Positions 8,813-15,393 of a stretch of 64,000 nucleotides of DNA are shown piece by piece (position 1 is the stretch's first letter; the number at the start of each line of letters is the position of its first letter). The position numbers and the translations under genes are program-made. Origin of the DNA: a virus; IMG/VR virus record IMGVR_UViG_3300030060_003910, positions 1-64,000 of that record. One strand, 5' to 3'. A model generated the notes under the pieces. The model was not told where the DNA came from and made no database searches. It saw only the letters and a program-made list of their open reading frames with translations.

Positions 8813-9040
8813 TTAATTGCCAAAGTCTGTTAAACTGGTTTGTTTATCATATCTATTAATAAAATCATTAATATGGCTTTTAACTGTTTGTAGTTGCTGG
8901 CCTATTTCCCCTAGTTTAGTAATATCGGCTATACTCATATTCTTCATTTGTTTGCGTTTAGCCTTCATTTCAGATAAAATTTCAACAATCTCTTTATTGA
9001 TACCCTGTAATAGTTCTAATGCCTTATCCTCACTAGACAT
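8813..9040 (-). CDS. Small helical/coiled-coil protein (75 aa)
   Basis: The frame starts MSSEDKALELLQ and is almost wholly helical with heptad-like Leu and Ile spacing. It stands apart from the operon (192 bases) and has no tag. No ribosome-binding site is obvious, so it may be leaderless. Function unknown. Confidence 0.6.
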   Translation of the reverse strand: MSSEDKALELLQGINKEIVEILSEMKAKRKQMKNMSIADITKLGEIGQQLQTVKSHINDFINRYDKQTSLTDFGN

Positions 9041-9179
9041 ACTGTATCATGTAATGGGAGTAGGCCATACCCTATAATGGTGGCGGTTTTACCCTTGTTT
9101 AATTAAAGTTAATGCTTCAAAATGAGGCTTTTAAAGCATTTCGCTCTAGATGAGAAGAAATAAAAAATTTGAAACAAAG

Positions 9180-9188
9180 CCATATGGT
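9180..9188. repeat. Degenerate copy of the ACCATATGGT element
   Basis: This copy reads CCATATGGT preceded by CAAAG. The left hairpin is absent and the right one is not convincing. It marks the low-coordinate edge of the array. The 492-base stretch 9041-9532 holds only this copy, the 9374 copy and a hairpin at 9412-9438; I see no gene in it. Confidence 0.5.
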
Positions 9189-9373
9189 TGTAGATTATGA
9201 ATGCGTGAAAAGTTGTTAATAACTACCATTTTCATCTATTGTCTTATTTTCATCTTCCTCTATGGTTTGCTATAGAACGCTATTGGTAACTACAAAATGT
9301 TTGTTTACAGCCATCTATGATGAATAACCATCTAATGCATCAACCCTAAATGATAGTTATTAAAAACATTAAA

Positions 9374-9397
9374 ACCATATGGTGTTGCTTTGCTATA
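9374..9397. repeat. ACCATATGGT element, partial (right half only)
   Basis: The core at 9374-9383 is followed by GCTTTG. The left arm lacks both the GGT partner and the CAAAG loop seen in other copies. Downstream at 9412-9438 a nine-base-pair hairpin (CGGGAAGAA paired with TTCTTCCCG) could be a terminator or processing site. Confidence 0.55.
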
Positions 9398-9532
9398 ACC
9401 CCCAAGTGGGACGGGAAGAATTACCTCTTTTCTTCCCGCCCCCGTCTATCCCTCTATTCCCTGTTTGTTTGGGTCATAGTGCCATAACGAGAGGCTCATG
9501 GCTAACGGGCCGTTTTTGGGGTGCTACGGACT

Positions 9533-9778
9533 TCATGCCGTATTTGTTGAGTTTAGTCTTACAGAAATGCCATAATCATTTGAACTAATTTGGTAAGGGT
9601 AAGGAATACCCCAAATTAACTCATAATGGTCTGTGAAAGCCTTGATGAAGCGGTCAGCATCAAAACGCCCATTATCACGACGAAACATGAGAATCATGCT
9701 TTCAATGACTGGAACGGTAATGCCGTTCAATTCTGCTAAGGTTTCTGCTATCTTTTGGTAGTGCCTTCGTTGGAACAT
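9533..9778 (-). CDS. Hypothetical protein in double-hairpin array
   Basis: I prefer the ATG at 9778 (MFQRRHYQKIAETL), because the longer frame from 9832 begins inside the ACCATATGGT repeat. The product is 81 residues, helical in the N-terminal half (AETLAELNGITVPVIESMI). It is the only gene between two repeat copies. Function unknown. Confidence 0.6.
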   Translation of the reverse strand: MFQRRHYQKIAETLAELNGITVPVIESMILMFRRDNGRFDADRFIKAFTDHYELIWGIPYPYQISSNDYGISVRLNSTNTA

Positions 9779-9805
9779 GATTAACCGCTTGATAAGCGGA
9801 TATAA

Positions 9806-9855
9806 GGTTTTATTACCAAAGTATGCAACCATATGGTAATTGCTTTGGTTTTACC
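9806..9855. repeat. Double-hairpin element, copy 3
   Basis: Left stem GGTT (9806-9809) pairs with AACC (9827-9830) around a loop containing CAAAG. Right stem GGTAA (9835-9839) pairs with TTACC (9851-9855) around a loop containing GCTTTG. The two stems share the ACCATATGGT junction at 9828-9837. Confidence 0.75.
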
Positions 9856-9892
9856 TCAAGCAGTTTAGACCCATGCTTAGGGGTATTTGGGT

Positions 9893-10177
9893 TTAGATAA
9901 CCTTAGAGGCTGCCCAAACCTCAAGTTTTTGGACATCTTCGCTTCCAAGCGGGTTTTTCCGTGGAGTTGGGAAACCATGTATTTCACGATAATCGCGCAG
10001 ACCAAAACGACGGTTCAATTTATTGTTCACATATCTTTTCATTTTTTGATACTTATTCCAATGTATGTGGGAATAACCCAAACCGTTCATCTCATTGAGA
10101 CAAAACTCTTCCCCGCTAATTTTGCACACTCCCGTTATGGCTTTTTCTTTGCTCATGTTAAACATTAAATTAATCAT
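9893..10177 (-). CDS. Hypothetical protein in double-hairpin array
   Basis: The product is up to 94 residues; starts at MINLM (10177) or MSKEK (10156) are both possible and neither has a clear ribosome-binding site. The C-terminal part (KLNRRFGLRDYREIHGFPTPRKNP) is basic and compact, a little like DNA-binding homing or integrase pieces, but I cannot assign it. It is the only gene between two repeat copies. Confidence 0.6.
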   Translation of the reverse strand: MINLMFNMSKEKAITGVCKISGEEFCLNEMNGLGYSHIHWNKYQKMKRYVNNKLNRRFGLRDYREIHGFPTPRKNPLGSEDVQKLEVWAASKVI

Positions 10178-10184
10178 TTATTAA

Positions 10185-10231
10185 GGTTTTATCCAAAGTA
10201 TCAAACCATATGGTTAGGCTTTGCATTAACC
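10185..10231. repeat. Double-hairpin element, copy 4
   Basis: Left stem GGTTT (10185-10189) pairs with AAACC (10203-10207) with CAAAG in the loop. Right stem GGTTA (10212-10216) pairs with TAACC (10227-10231) with GCTTTG in the loop. Core at 10205-10214. Confidence 0.8.
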
Positions 10232-10271
10232 CCATATAGGGGCTTCACAGGGGAAAACGCCGTGAAGAGCA

Positions 10272-10787
10272 TCATTCTTCCTCGGAAACCTCCATATCTG
10301 CTTTCACAGGGGTTGGCGTGATTTGAGGAACTCCGTCCTCAACAGCGAGTCCATCCCAACGATTTTCCTTAATGGCCTTGACCATGTAAGAATGCGCCTT
10401 ACTGCGGAAGGAATCAACCAATTCGCTAAAGGAGCCATAAACGCCGCCGGTTCGTCCGTGTGGCACAATAACCGATAGAATCATGTTGTGGTATTCAGTA
10501 GGGATTGCAGCAATAGCACCTGCCACTTTTTCCTCCACAGTCGCCAAAACAAGTTCCTGTTCGTCCGAAAGCGTGGATTCTCGCCCTCGTCGTGCCGCAG
10601 GAAAACCCTCCATAGTAGAGCCAATTGAACGAATAGCCGTCCAATAGGTGCTTCGCAGTTCATCTGTTCCCGCATTATCGCCCAAAGTGAGCGAAAGGAG
10701 AACAGCATTCAAGTTGTCGCTTTTTGGCTGTGTTTCAGCCCAAGCCCGCACTTTGTTTGTGTTCAATGTCCAATTCTTCATCTTCAT
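10272..10787 (-). CDS. Paralog A of a three-member family of unknown function
   Basis: The start at 10787 (MKMKNWTLNTNKV) follows AGAGGTGAAAAAA. The 171-residue product shares long identical blocks with the 11410 gene: LRSTYWTAIRSIGS, FPAARRGRES, PHGRTGG and a C-terminal RWDG. A more distant match lies in the 14170 gene. Residues about 40-150 form the conserved region, and the acidic tail ends SEEE. The basic AARRGRES and PHGRTGG segments could contact nucleic acid or phosphate. It sits alone between two double-hairpin elements. Function not recognised. Confidence 0.85.
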   Translation of the reverse strand: MKMKNWTLNTNKVRAWAETQPKSDNLNAVLLSLTLGDNAGTDELRSTYWTAIRSIGSTMEGFPAARRGRESTLSDEQELVLATVEEKVAGAIAAIPTEYHNMILSVIVPHGRTGGVYGSFSELVDSFRSKAHSYMVKAIKENRWDGLAVEDGVPQITPTPVKADMEVSEEE

Positions 10788-10868
10788 TTTTTTCACCTCT
10801 TTCCTAAAAAAGATACTCCGCGTCGTTTTTCCCCTGTGGAGCAATAACCCACGGAGGTTGGCGTATAA

Positions 10869-10922
10869 GGTTGTTCCTACGCAAAGCGATTAACAACCAT
10901 ATGGTGTTACTTTGTTAATACC
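10869..10922. repeat. Double-hairpin element, copy 5
   Basis: Left stem GGTTGTT (10869-10875) pairs with AACAACC (10892-10898) with CAAAGC in the loop. Right stem GGTGTTA (10903-10909) pairs with TAATACC (10916-10922), with one G-T pair, around CTTTGT. It lies between divergent genes, so it could carry control signals for both. Confidence 0.85.
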
Positions 10923-10952
10923 CTAAACAATACGACAAACAAGACATAAGGC

Positions 10953-11201
10953 ATGAACAAAGACAAAGCAAACCACATTATGAACCTTCTCGCAAAAACC
11001 TTTCCAAGCCTTGAACCGTGGCTTACTCGCCAATACATGGATGCCGTTATGAAGGATATGATACTCTATGCCGATGAACCACACGCTATGATTGGATTAG
11101 CGGAGATGGCCGCAAGTATTGAGGCTTTTGCTGATGCTATCGCTGAAGCCTCAATTGAAGAGATGTTTCATATTATGGCCGACATGATGGGGGGTGTTTG
11201 A
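10953..11201 (+). CDS. Small helical Met-rich protein (82 aa)
   Basis: The frame starts MNKDKANHIMNLLAK and is all-helical, with many Met and Ala residues (EASIEEMFHIMADMMGG). It is one of only two plus-strand genes in the array zone and directly precedes the 11202 gene. No ribosome-binding site is clear. Function unknown. Confidence 0.65.
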   Translation: MNKDKANHIMNLLAKTFPSLEPWLTRQYMDAVMKDMILYADEPHAMIGLAEMAASIEAFADAIAEASIEEMFHIMADMMGGV

Positions 11202-11363
11202 ATGATTTCCCATTGTCCTACTTGTAGTGCAGAATTGGCTAAAGATGATTTCATGTCTTTCGCTTTCATCTTAGGAGGCGATATTTGCCGTCATTGTCTT
11301 GATGACGGCCCTTCGGGGTCAAAAAAACAAAGCATGACCATATGGTTGTGCTTTGCCAGTTGA
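11202..11363 (+). CDS. Small zinc-ribbon protein overlapping a double-hairpin element
   Basis: The ATG directly follows the stop of the preceding gene. The 53-residue product has CPTC near residue 5 and CRHC near residue 31, a typical zinc-ribbon spacing. The last ten codons run through the ACCATATGGT element (encoding SMTIWLCFAS), so the repeat is translated here. A terminator-like hairpin (CCCCACC paired with GGTGGGG) follows at 11372-11389. Function unknown. Confidence 0.65.
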   Translation: MISHCPTCSAELAKDDFMSFAFILGGDICRHCLDDGPSGSKKQSMTIWLCFAS

Positions 11364-11373
11364 AAACGAAACC
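11317..11373. repeat. Double-hairpin element, copy 6
   Basis: Left stem GGTC (11317-11320) pairs with GACC (11336-11339). Right stem GGTT (11344-11347) pairs with AACC (11370-11373), with a longer loop. The arms CAAAGC (11328-11333) and GCTTTG (11350-11355) flank the core symmetrically at three bases, so this copy can also form one long 28-base palindrome. Confidence 0.75.
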
Positions 11374-11409
11374 CCACCCGTAGGTGGGGCTGCGAGGGGA
11401 AAACCCGCA

Positions 11410-11916
11410 TCATTCCTCTTCTTGACCTCCTTCAGCCGATTTCACGGCAGGTGGGGTCAATGCTGGGATTTCACCGTTCATGGTTCCATCCCAACGACCT
11501 TCTTTGTAGCCCTTAACGAGAGCGTCATAGGCCTTTTTGCCCATTGACTGAGCCAAAGCCATGATGTCCTCAAATGCGCCACCAGTTCGCCCATGAGGGA
11601 GAATAACGGCGGTAATGAGGTCAGGGTTAGAAATGCCCGCAAAGGCAGTAATAACCGCATTCTTCACAGAAGTCGCATTTAGGTCTACTTCTTCGGGCAA
11701 AGATGATTCTCGGCCTCGGCGGGCGGCTGGGAAATCATCATAAGGACTCCCAATTGAGCGAATTGCTGTCCAATAGGTGGAGCGCAAATCATCGCTATCC
11801 GTTGCATTTCCAAGTGTAATAGACAAAGAAATGGCTTGACCCACTTCTCCCCTATCTTCAAGTTCAAGCCATGCTTGAACCGCATTTGTGTTTTTAATCC
11901 AGTTGTCTTGCTTCAT
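11410..11916 (-). CDS. Paralog B of a three-member family of unknown function
   Basis: The start at 11916 (MKQDNWIKNTNAV) follows TTGGAGGAATTGATT. The 168-residue product is clearly homologous to the 10272 gene: both have LRSTYWTAIRSIGS, FPAARRGRES, PHGRTGG and RWDG in the same order and spacing. The acidic C-terminus ends GQEEE. It occupies its own inter-element cassette. Function not recognised. Confidence 0.85.
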   Translation of the reverse strand: MKQDNWIKNTNAVQAWLELEDRGEVGQAISLSITLGNATDSDDLRSTYWTAIRSIGSPYDDFPAARRGRESSLPEEVDLNATSVKNAVITAFAGISNPDLITAVILPHGRTGGAFEDIMALAQSMGKKAYDALVKGYKEGRWDGTMNGEIPALTPPAVKSAEGGQEEE

Positions 11917-11990
11917 AATCAATTCCTCCAAAAAGGTTTGATGCGTCCGTTTTCCCCTCGGAGCAACCAATGGCGACCATAGGCGACTAT

Positions 11991-12055
11991 GGTTGCTTTT
12001 TCATTAACACTCGCAAAGCGAAAAGCAACCATATGGTAATGCTTTGTTATTTACC
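11991..12055. repeat. Double-hairpin element, copy 7 (ten-base-pair left stem)
   Basis: Left stem GGTTGCTTTT (11991-12000) pairs perfectly with AAAAGCAACC (12021-12030) around a loop containing CAAAGC. Right stem GGTAA (12035-12039) pairs with TTACC (12051-12055) around GCTTTG. A further hairpin (ACCATAG with CTATGGT) lies just left, so this leader is highly structured. Confidence 0.85.
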
Positions 12056-12101
12056 CCAACGCTCCGCTATTAAGGGCATTTGAAGGGGTTATTACACTAT
12101 C

Positions 12102-12218
12102 TCACTCTTCTTCACTCTCCAAATGCGCCATCACGAGGATAGACGCTTCTATCACTAACCCATTCTTATTGCACAGCCTCACAAGGGCTTTAGCCAATTC
12201 GCACCAATCTACCTTCAT
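12102..12218 (-). CDS. Very small protein (38 aa) in double-hairpin array
   Basis: The ATG at 12216-12218 follows AGGAAGAACA. The product runs MKVDWCELAKALVRLC to HLESEEE, helical with two Cys residues and the acidic tail typical of this genome. It is the only gene between copies 7 and 8. Function unknown. Confidence 0.6.
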   Translation of the reverse strand: MKVDWCELAKALVRLCNKNGLVIEASILVMAHLESEEE

Positions 12219-12290
12219 TGTTCTTCCTAAGTGGGTATGCTCTTAATTTATTGATTTAAATCCTTAAAGCCCTAATTTAAATTTTAGCAG

Positions 12291-12352
12291 GGTATTTATA
12301 ACAAAGCAACAATACCATATGGTTGTTGTTATGCTTTGCAGTAATAAAAACC
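12291..12352. repeat. Double-hairpin element, copy 8
   Basis: Left stem GGTATT (12291-12296) pairs with AATACC (12311-12316) around CAAAGC. Right stem GGTT (12321-12324) pairs with AACC (12349-12352) around a longer loop containing GCTTTG. Core at 12314-12323. Confidence 0.75.
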
Positions 12353-12920
12353 ATAGCGAAGGCTTCACCAAACGGACAGGGAAAAGCCTATGTTGGTTGC
12401 TTTTTGCGCTAATTTGTCCGTTTGGTGTGTGAGTAAAATAAAACGCCGCCTACTCCATACATATCCGACTAACCACGCTACTTTGTTTCCTCTCTCGTAG
12501 TCTTGAATAAATCCCATGGAATAAATTCAAGCGGAGTTTCTTTCACGATTTATTGCGCTGTGTTTCGGCTTTGTTTCACTATGGTTTTATGGCCACTAAT
12601 AGCCATAGGAATGTGAAGGGTGGGATGAAGAATTGGGTATCTCCAAGTATGATGCGATTAGGTCGCACTCATTTTGAACGCTCTAATTGTTCTTAAGAGC
12701 CATACTGCCGACTTCGTGAAGTTGGTTTGTGGCCAACCGCCTTTTGAGCCTTAATCACTTTCACAGGGAACAATTAATCTATGCCACTTGGCCGTCATAA
12801 CTGCTTTGTGTCCCACAACAGGAGAAATCGCACATTACCCCCGTTCAAAGGGCATTGATGTTAATCCCCTCCGGGGGGAGCGACCCCCCGAAGCAATAGA
12901 ACCGAGCGATTATCGCTTAT
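12353..12920 (-). other. Gene-free cassette, candidate structured RNA
   Basis: No frame longer than about 25 codons with a start and ribosome-binding site is convincing on either strand, unlike the neighbouring cassettes. The segment has strong hairpins: CACCAAACGGACA (12366-12378) with its exact complement at 12415-12427, with an inner AAAAGCC pairing, and CGGGGGG (12872-12878) with CCCCCCG (12884-12890). The high-coordinate end resembles the structured leaders of copies 5 and 7, suggesting minus-strand transcription. It could be a non-coding RNA gene or a decayed cassette. I found no RNase P or SRP signature. Confidence 0.45.
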
Positions 12921-12974
12921 GGTTCTCCATGTGCAAAGCAATATAGAACCATATGGTTTTACTTTGGTTAAACC
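12921..12974. repeat. Double-hairpin element, copy 9
   Basis: Left stem GGTTCT (12921-12926) pairs with AGAACC (12945-12950) around CAAAGC. Right stem GGTTT (12955-12959) pairs with AAACC (12970-12974) around CTTTG. Core at 12948-12957. Confidence 0.85.
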
Positions 12975-13003
12975 CCTCAGCAATTGCTTCACAGGGGGGA
13001 TAA

Positions 13004-13366
13004 TCACCATTCATCCCTTGGGTTGAAGTAAGTGTGCCTACCTCGCTCATCGGAAGTAAATGAACCTCCCCAACCCATTTCATACGAGCGAGTTCGCATT
13101 TCGGCGTTGTCCTCACGAATGCGCTCATTGATGTCTTTTTGAGTGTAGTGGAACGGCTTGTGTTTCTTGGCGTATTCCTTCCAAATTGGAAGAATTTCAT
13201 CCAAGTCGTCCTTTTCCATCATCTCTTCGGAAACATCAGCAGTTTCCCAAAAGGTTTCGTAGATGGTATCTACGCAGAAGAAATACCTAATTCCTTCCTC
13301 GTTTCTAACCCATCGGTTTTCCCTATCTGTTTTTTCATCAAGCCATTCATAAAATGTTTTTGCCAT
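13004..13366 (-). CDS. Hypothetical protein (120 aa), highest-coordinate array cassette
   Basis: The frame starts MAKTFYEWLDEKTDRENRW after GGAGGTTAAAAA. It is charged and rich in Trp, Tyr and Phe, with a basic centre (AKKHKPFHYTQKDINER). No Cys motif or membrane segment is seen. It lies between copies 9 and 10. Function unknown. Confidence 0.75.
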   Translation of the reverse strand: MAKTFYEWLDEKTDRENRWVRNEEGIRYFFCVDTIYETFWETADVSEEMMEKDDLDEILPIWKEYAKKHKPFHYTQKDINERIREDNAEMRTRSYEMGWGGSFTSDERGRHTYFNPRDEW

Positions 13367-13408
13367 TTTTTAACCTCCAGCGAAAAAATGAGAGTAGTGG
13401 GTGCTTAA

Positions 13409-13493
13409 GGTATTATTTATTCAAAGTAAATAATACCATATGGTTTGAATAAATCAAAGAGCGCAGAATGTTCTTATTTAGCCATATTCAAAC
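13409..13493. repeat. Double-hairpin element, copy 10 (eleven-base-pair left stem)
   Basis: Left stem GGTATTATTTA (13409-13419) pairs perfectly with TAAATAATACC (13427-13437) around TTCAAAG. The right side has diverged: GTTTGAAT (13443-13450) can pair with ATTCAAAC (13486-13493), but CTTTG is missing. Copy 10 is the last of the array and adjoins the divergent control region. Confidence 0.75.
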
Positions 13494-13499
13494 ACGCTG

Positions 13500-13920
13500 A
13501 AACAGGGAGGATTTTCAGCCCCCGAAAATCCGTCAAATTTGACAGGGTGTTTCTCAACTGTGGTTATATTAATTCGTATTCATATTCTAATATGAATATT
13601 AGTATTATAGTAAAATAAATGGGTTGTCTCATGGTCGGGAGGGGATGAGATGAGACAACTCACGGAAGAATCATCAAGGTTATGCAACATAAGTAAAAAT
13701 ATATTTCTATTATCTCATTATCTCATCATCTCATCATCATCATCACTACTACTACACAACCCCTTATTTTCTTAGGGGTATGGAGAGAGAAACATTCCCC
13801 TTTTCGGATGAGATGAGATGAGACAACTTATTTTTGCAGGTTTCCGCAAGGTTCTAAGGGGTTGTGTTGCATAACCCCGTTGTCTCAAGATGAGACAACA
13901 GGCGAGACAATCTCATGCAG
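13500..13920. other. Divergent AT-rich repeat region, candidate replication origin/control region
   Basis: This gene-free region separates minus-strand from plus-strand transcription. It holds GTTGTCTCA (13623-13631, 13879-13887) and its complement TGAGACAAC (13651-13659, 13819-13827, 13891-13899), plus a near copy CGAGACAAT (13903-13911). Two pairs form hairpins, one with a three-base loop. It also has an ATTCATATT inverted repeat (13578-13597), the palindrome GTCAAATTTGAC (13532-13543), a GGATTTTC/GAAAATCC hairpin (13509-13531) and a run of TCATC and CTA triplets (13711-13757). Repeats in an AT-rich divergent region are typical of origins, but binding sites for a regulator would look the same. 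Confidence 0.5.
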
Positions 13921-14110
13921 GGGGGCTTTGAAGTTATTTCAATGGGCGAACTATTGTTGAAAATAAAATCTATTTGATTCAACAACCGAATTAATTTATC
14001 ATTTAAGTTAAAATATAAAGGTGAAAAAAGGGTAGGCAAACTGCTGAGTCATTAAGGAAAAGTTAGTAATTCCCTCAAAGGAAGTGCATTCGGAGGCATT
14101 TCAGGACTCC

Positions 14111-14118
14111 TTTATATA
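14111..14118 (+). promoter_or_regulatory. Archaeal TATA box for the 14170 gene
   Basis: TTTATATA preceded by GGACTCC, 59 bases before the ATG. The same GGACTCCTTTATATAC string occurs at 22087-22102 before another gene. It fits an archaeal TATA box with an upstream TFB-contact element. Confidence 0.7.
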
Positions 14119-14169
14119 CCTCAAGACAACTGTTGAGAATACCCCGCAAAGGGGAAGGAGAGATATAAC

Positions 14170-14646
14170 ATGGATGATACCACATGGGAAAGCCTCGTCA
14201 TTGAGGTGAACGAATACCTAGAAGCCGACACTACGCTTGATGCTGGATTGCGTCAGGTCGTTGAACTGAACCTGCAAATTGGGACAAACAACCCCGATGA
14301 GCGAACTGCCGCCGAAGGTGCGCTTAAAGCACTTTTGAAGGGAAGAGATGGAACCCCGTTCCGCCGAGGCCAAAAGAGCGCAGTTCCAGCCGCAGTTCGT
14401 GTTTCAATTGACCGAATCTGTGGAGTTGTTGAAGAAGCCTCTATTGGCTACTACAACCATGATGCAGTTATTGGTGCAATTACCATGAAGCACATCAAAT
14501 CTGGTGGCGGTGCTTATGATGACGCAGAAGATTACGCTTCTGCTGTTGTTAAGCGAACCCGAAACAATCTTGGCAAAATGTTCAAGAACGGTTCTTGGGA
14601 CGGTAGCGTTGATTCCCTTTTAGGAAACGACGAAACCACGCTTTGA
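14170..14646 (+). CDS. Distant paralog C of the array family
   Basis: The 158-residue product starts MDDTTWESLVIEV after AAGGAGAGATATAAC. It aligns loosely with the 10272 and 11410 proteins: a TPFRRGQKS segment matches FPAARRGRES, a KSGGGAYDD segment matches GRTGGVYGS, and a C-terminal SWDG matches RWDG. It has its own TATA box and a strong terminator downstream, so it is transcribed alone and may be abundant early. Function not recognised. Confidence 0.8.
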   Translation: MDDTTWESLVIEVNEYLEADTTLDAGLRQVVELNLQIGTNNPDERTAAEGALKALLKGRDGTPFRRGQKSAVPAAVRVSIDRICGVVEEASIGYYNHDAVIGAITMKHIKSGGGAYDDAEDYASAVVKRTRNNLGKMFKNGSWDGSVDSLLGNDETTL

Positions 14647-14693
14647 GATTAAAACCTCAATAAGCAACATCTCAGGTCTATGACCTGAACAAC

Positions 14694-14732
14694 GGGGAAT
14701 AGGGAGCCAAGGCTCCTTATTCTCCCCTTTTC
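14694..14732 (+). terminator. Hairpin terminator after the 14170 gene
   Basis: A long near-perfect stem from GGGGAATAGGGAGCC to GGCTCCTTATTCTCCCC is followed by a run of five T. A smaller hairpin (CAGGTC with GACCTG, 14673-14687) precedes it. Confidence 0.75.
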
Positions 14733-14739
14733 CACACAT

Positions 14740-14792
14740 GGGGGAAGAGAGGCGCATGAAAATGTGGCTTGGGCCAAATCCTCTCTTTCCCC
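14740..14792 (+). promoter_or_regulatory. Leader hairpin with CATGGGG...CCCCGCC ends
   Basis: GGGGGAAGAGAGG (14740-14752) pairs with CCTCTCTTTCCCC (14780-14792), followed by GCC. A similar hairpin with the same outer sequence lies at 15301-15362 before the helicase gene, so this may be a shared leader element rather than a terminator. Confidence 0.5.
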
Positions 14793-14808
14793 GCCTTTGG
14801 GTGGTTTA

Positions 14809-15066
14809 ATGCGTTTAGTTGAAGAAGTTTTTGTTAAGGCTAAAGAGGATTTAATCTGCCAGTCTTGCGGTGTTGATATACCAAAAGACAGCAACCATCT
14901 TCTTGAGTCTTATGTTCATCATGGCGTTATTTCAACCAGTCATTACTGTTTAAACCCAAAGTGCAATCCACCTAATAATGTTCGTTTGAAGTTATTTTGG
15001 GGAACAATAGTCATAGGGGCTTCTCTGTGGCTAATCTACTTTTTCTATCAAAACGCAGGGCTTTAG
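14809..15066 (+). CDS. Zinc-ribbon protein with C-terminal membrane segment
   Basis: I chose MRLVEEVFVKAK at 14809, though a frame from 14764 is open. The 85-residue product has CQSC near residue 18 and CLNPKC near residue 46, giving a four-Cys zinc ribbon. The C-terminal 22 residues (LFWGTIVIGASLWLIYFFY) form one membrane helix. It may hold a cytoplasmic zinc domain on the membrane. Function unknown. Confidence 0.65.
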   Translation: MRLVEEVFVKAKEDLICQSCGVDIPKDSNHLLESYVHHGVISTSHYCLNPKCNPPNNVRLKLFWGTIVIGASLWLIYFFYQNAGL

Positions 15067-15207
15067 GTCTATTCGCTTAGGCGACCCGTGGCCCCGCAAC
15101 ATATACGCCCTCGGCAGGTGGGGGTATGCTTGAACAGTCGCCAAGCGACTTCATTTCACTTTTACAATTTGAAATGGTGTGGTTTTTCTTCTGTTTAAGT
15201 AATTCAC

Positions 15208-15291
15208 GCTGAGATGGCTGAGTTTGGTTAAAAGCGCAGGGCTTAAACTCCTGTCCATATTGGTTCGCAGGTTCAAATCCTGCTCTCAGCA
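15208..15291 (+). tRNA. tRNA-Leu (UAA)
   Basis: The acceptor GCTGAGA pairs with TCTCAGC. The anticodon stem CAGGG/TCCTG holds the loop CTTAAAC with anticodon TAA. A long variable region typical of Leu and a T-arm (GCAGG, TTCAAAT, CCTGC) follow. CCA is not encoded. No intron is seen. Confidence 0.92.
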
Positions 15292-15300
15292 CTTTCACAT

Positions 15301-15362
15301 GGGGAAGGTTGAACAGGGGGCTAAAGAGTAATGACCGCAACGGTGGTTTTGTTCCCTTCCCC
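15301..15362 (+). promoter_or_regulatory. Leader hairpin before the helicase gene
   Basis: GGGGAAGG (15301-15308) pairs with CCTTCCCC (15355-15362), and an inner GAAC pairs with GTTC. It resembles the 14740 hairpin in its outer CATGGGG and CCCCGCC. The short tract 15067-15207 before the tRNA holds no gene; a TCGCCAAGCGA hairpin is visible at 15131-15141. Confidence 0.5.
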
Positions 15363-15393
15363 GCCTATTCCACATTTTTAAGAGGTAATAAAA

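Noticed and set aside
9210-9300. Minus-strand 29-codon frame between the first two elements
   Set aside because: No ribosome-binding site, no coupling to a neighbour, and it runs through the degenerate element.
9379-9588. Plus-strand frame of 69 codons
   Set aside because: It starts inside the ACCATATGGT element, has no ribosome-binding site and runs through a hairpin and the end of the 9533 gene.
9180-13444. CATATG repeats considered as plain operator or restriction-site recurrence
   Set aside because: The flanking arms pair and covary in each copy and the loops are conserved, which a bare six-base site does not explain.
13611-13920. TGAGACAAC repeats considered as a CRISPR array
   Set aside because: The repeats are only nine bases, occur in both orientations and have irregular spacing; no cas genes except a general Cas4-like nuclease far away.
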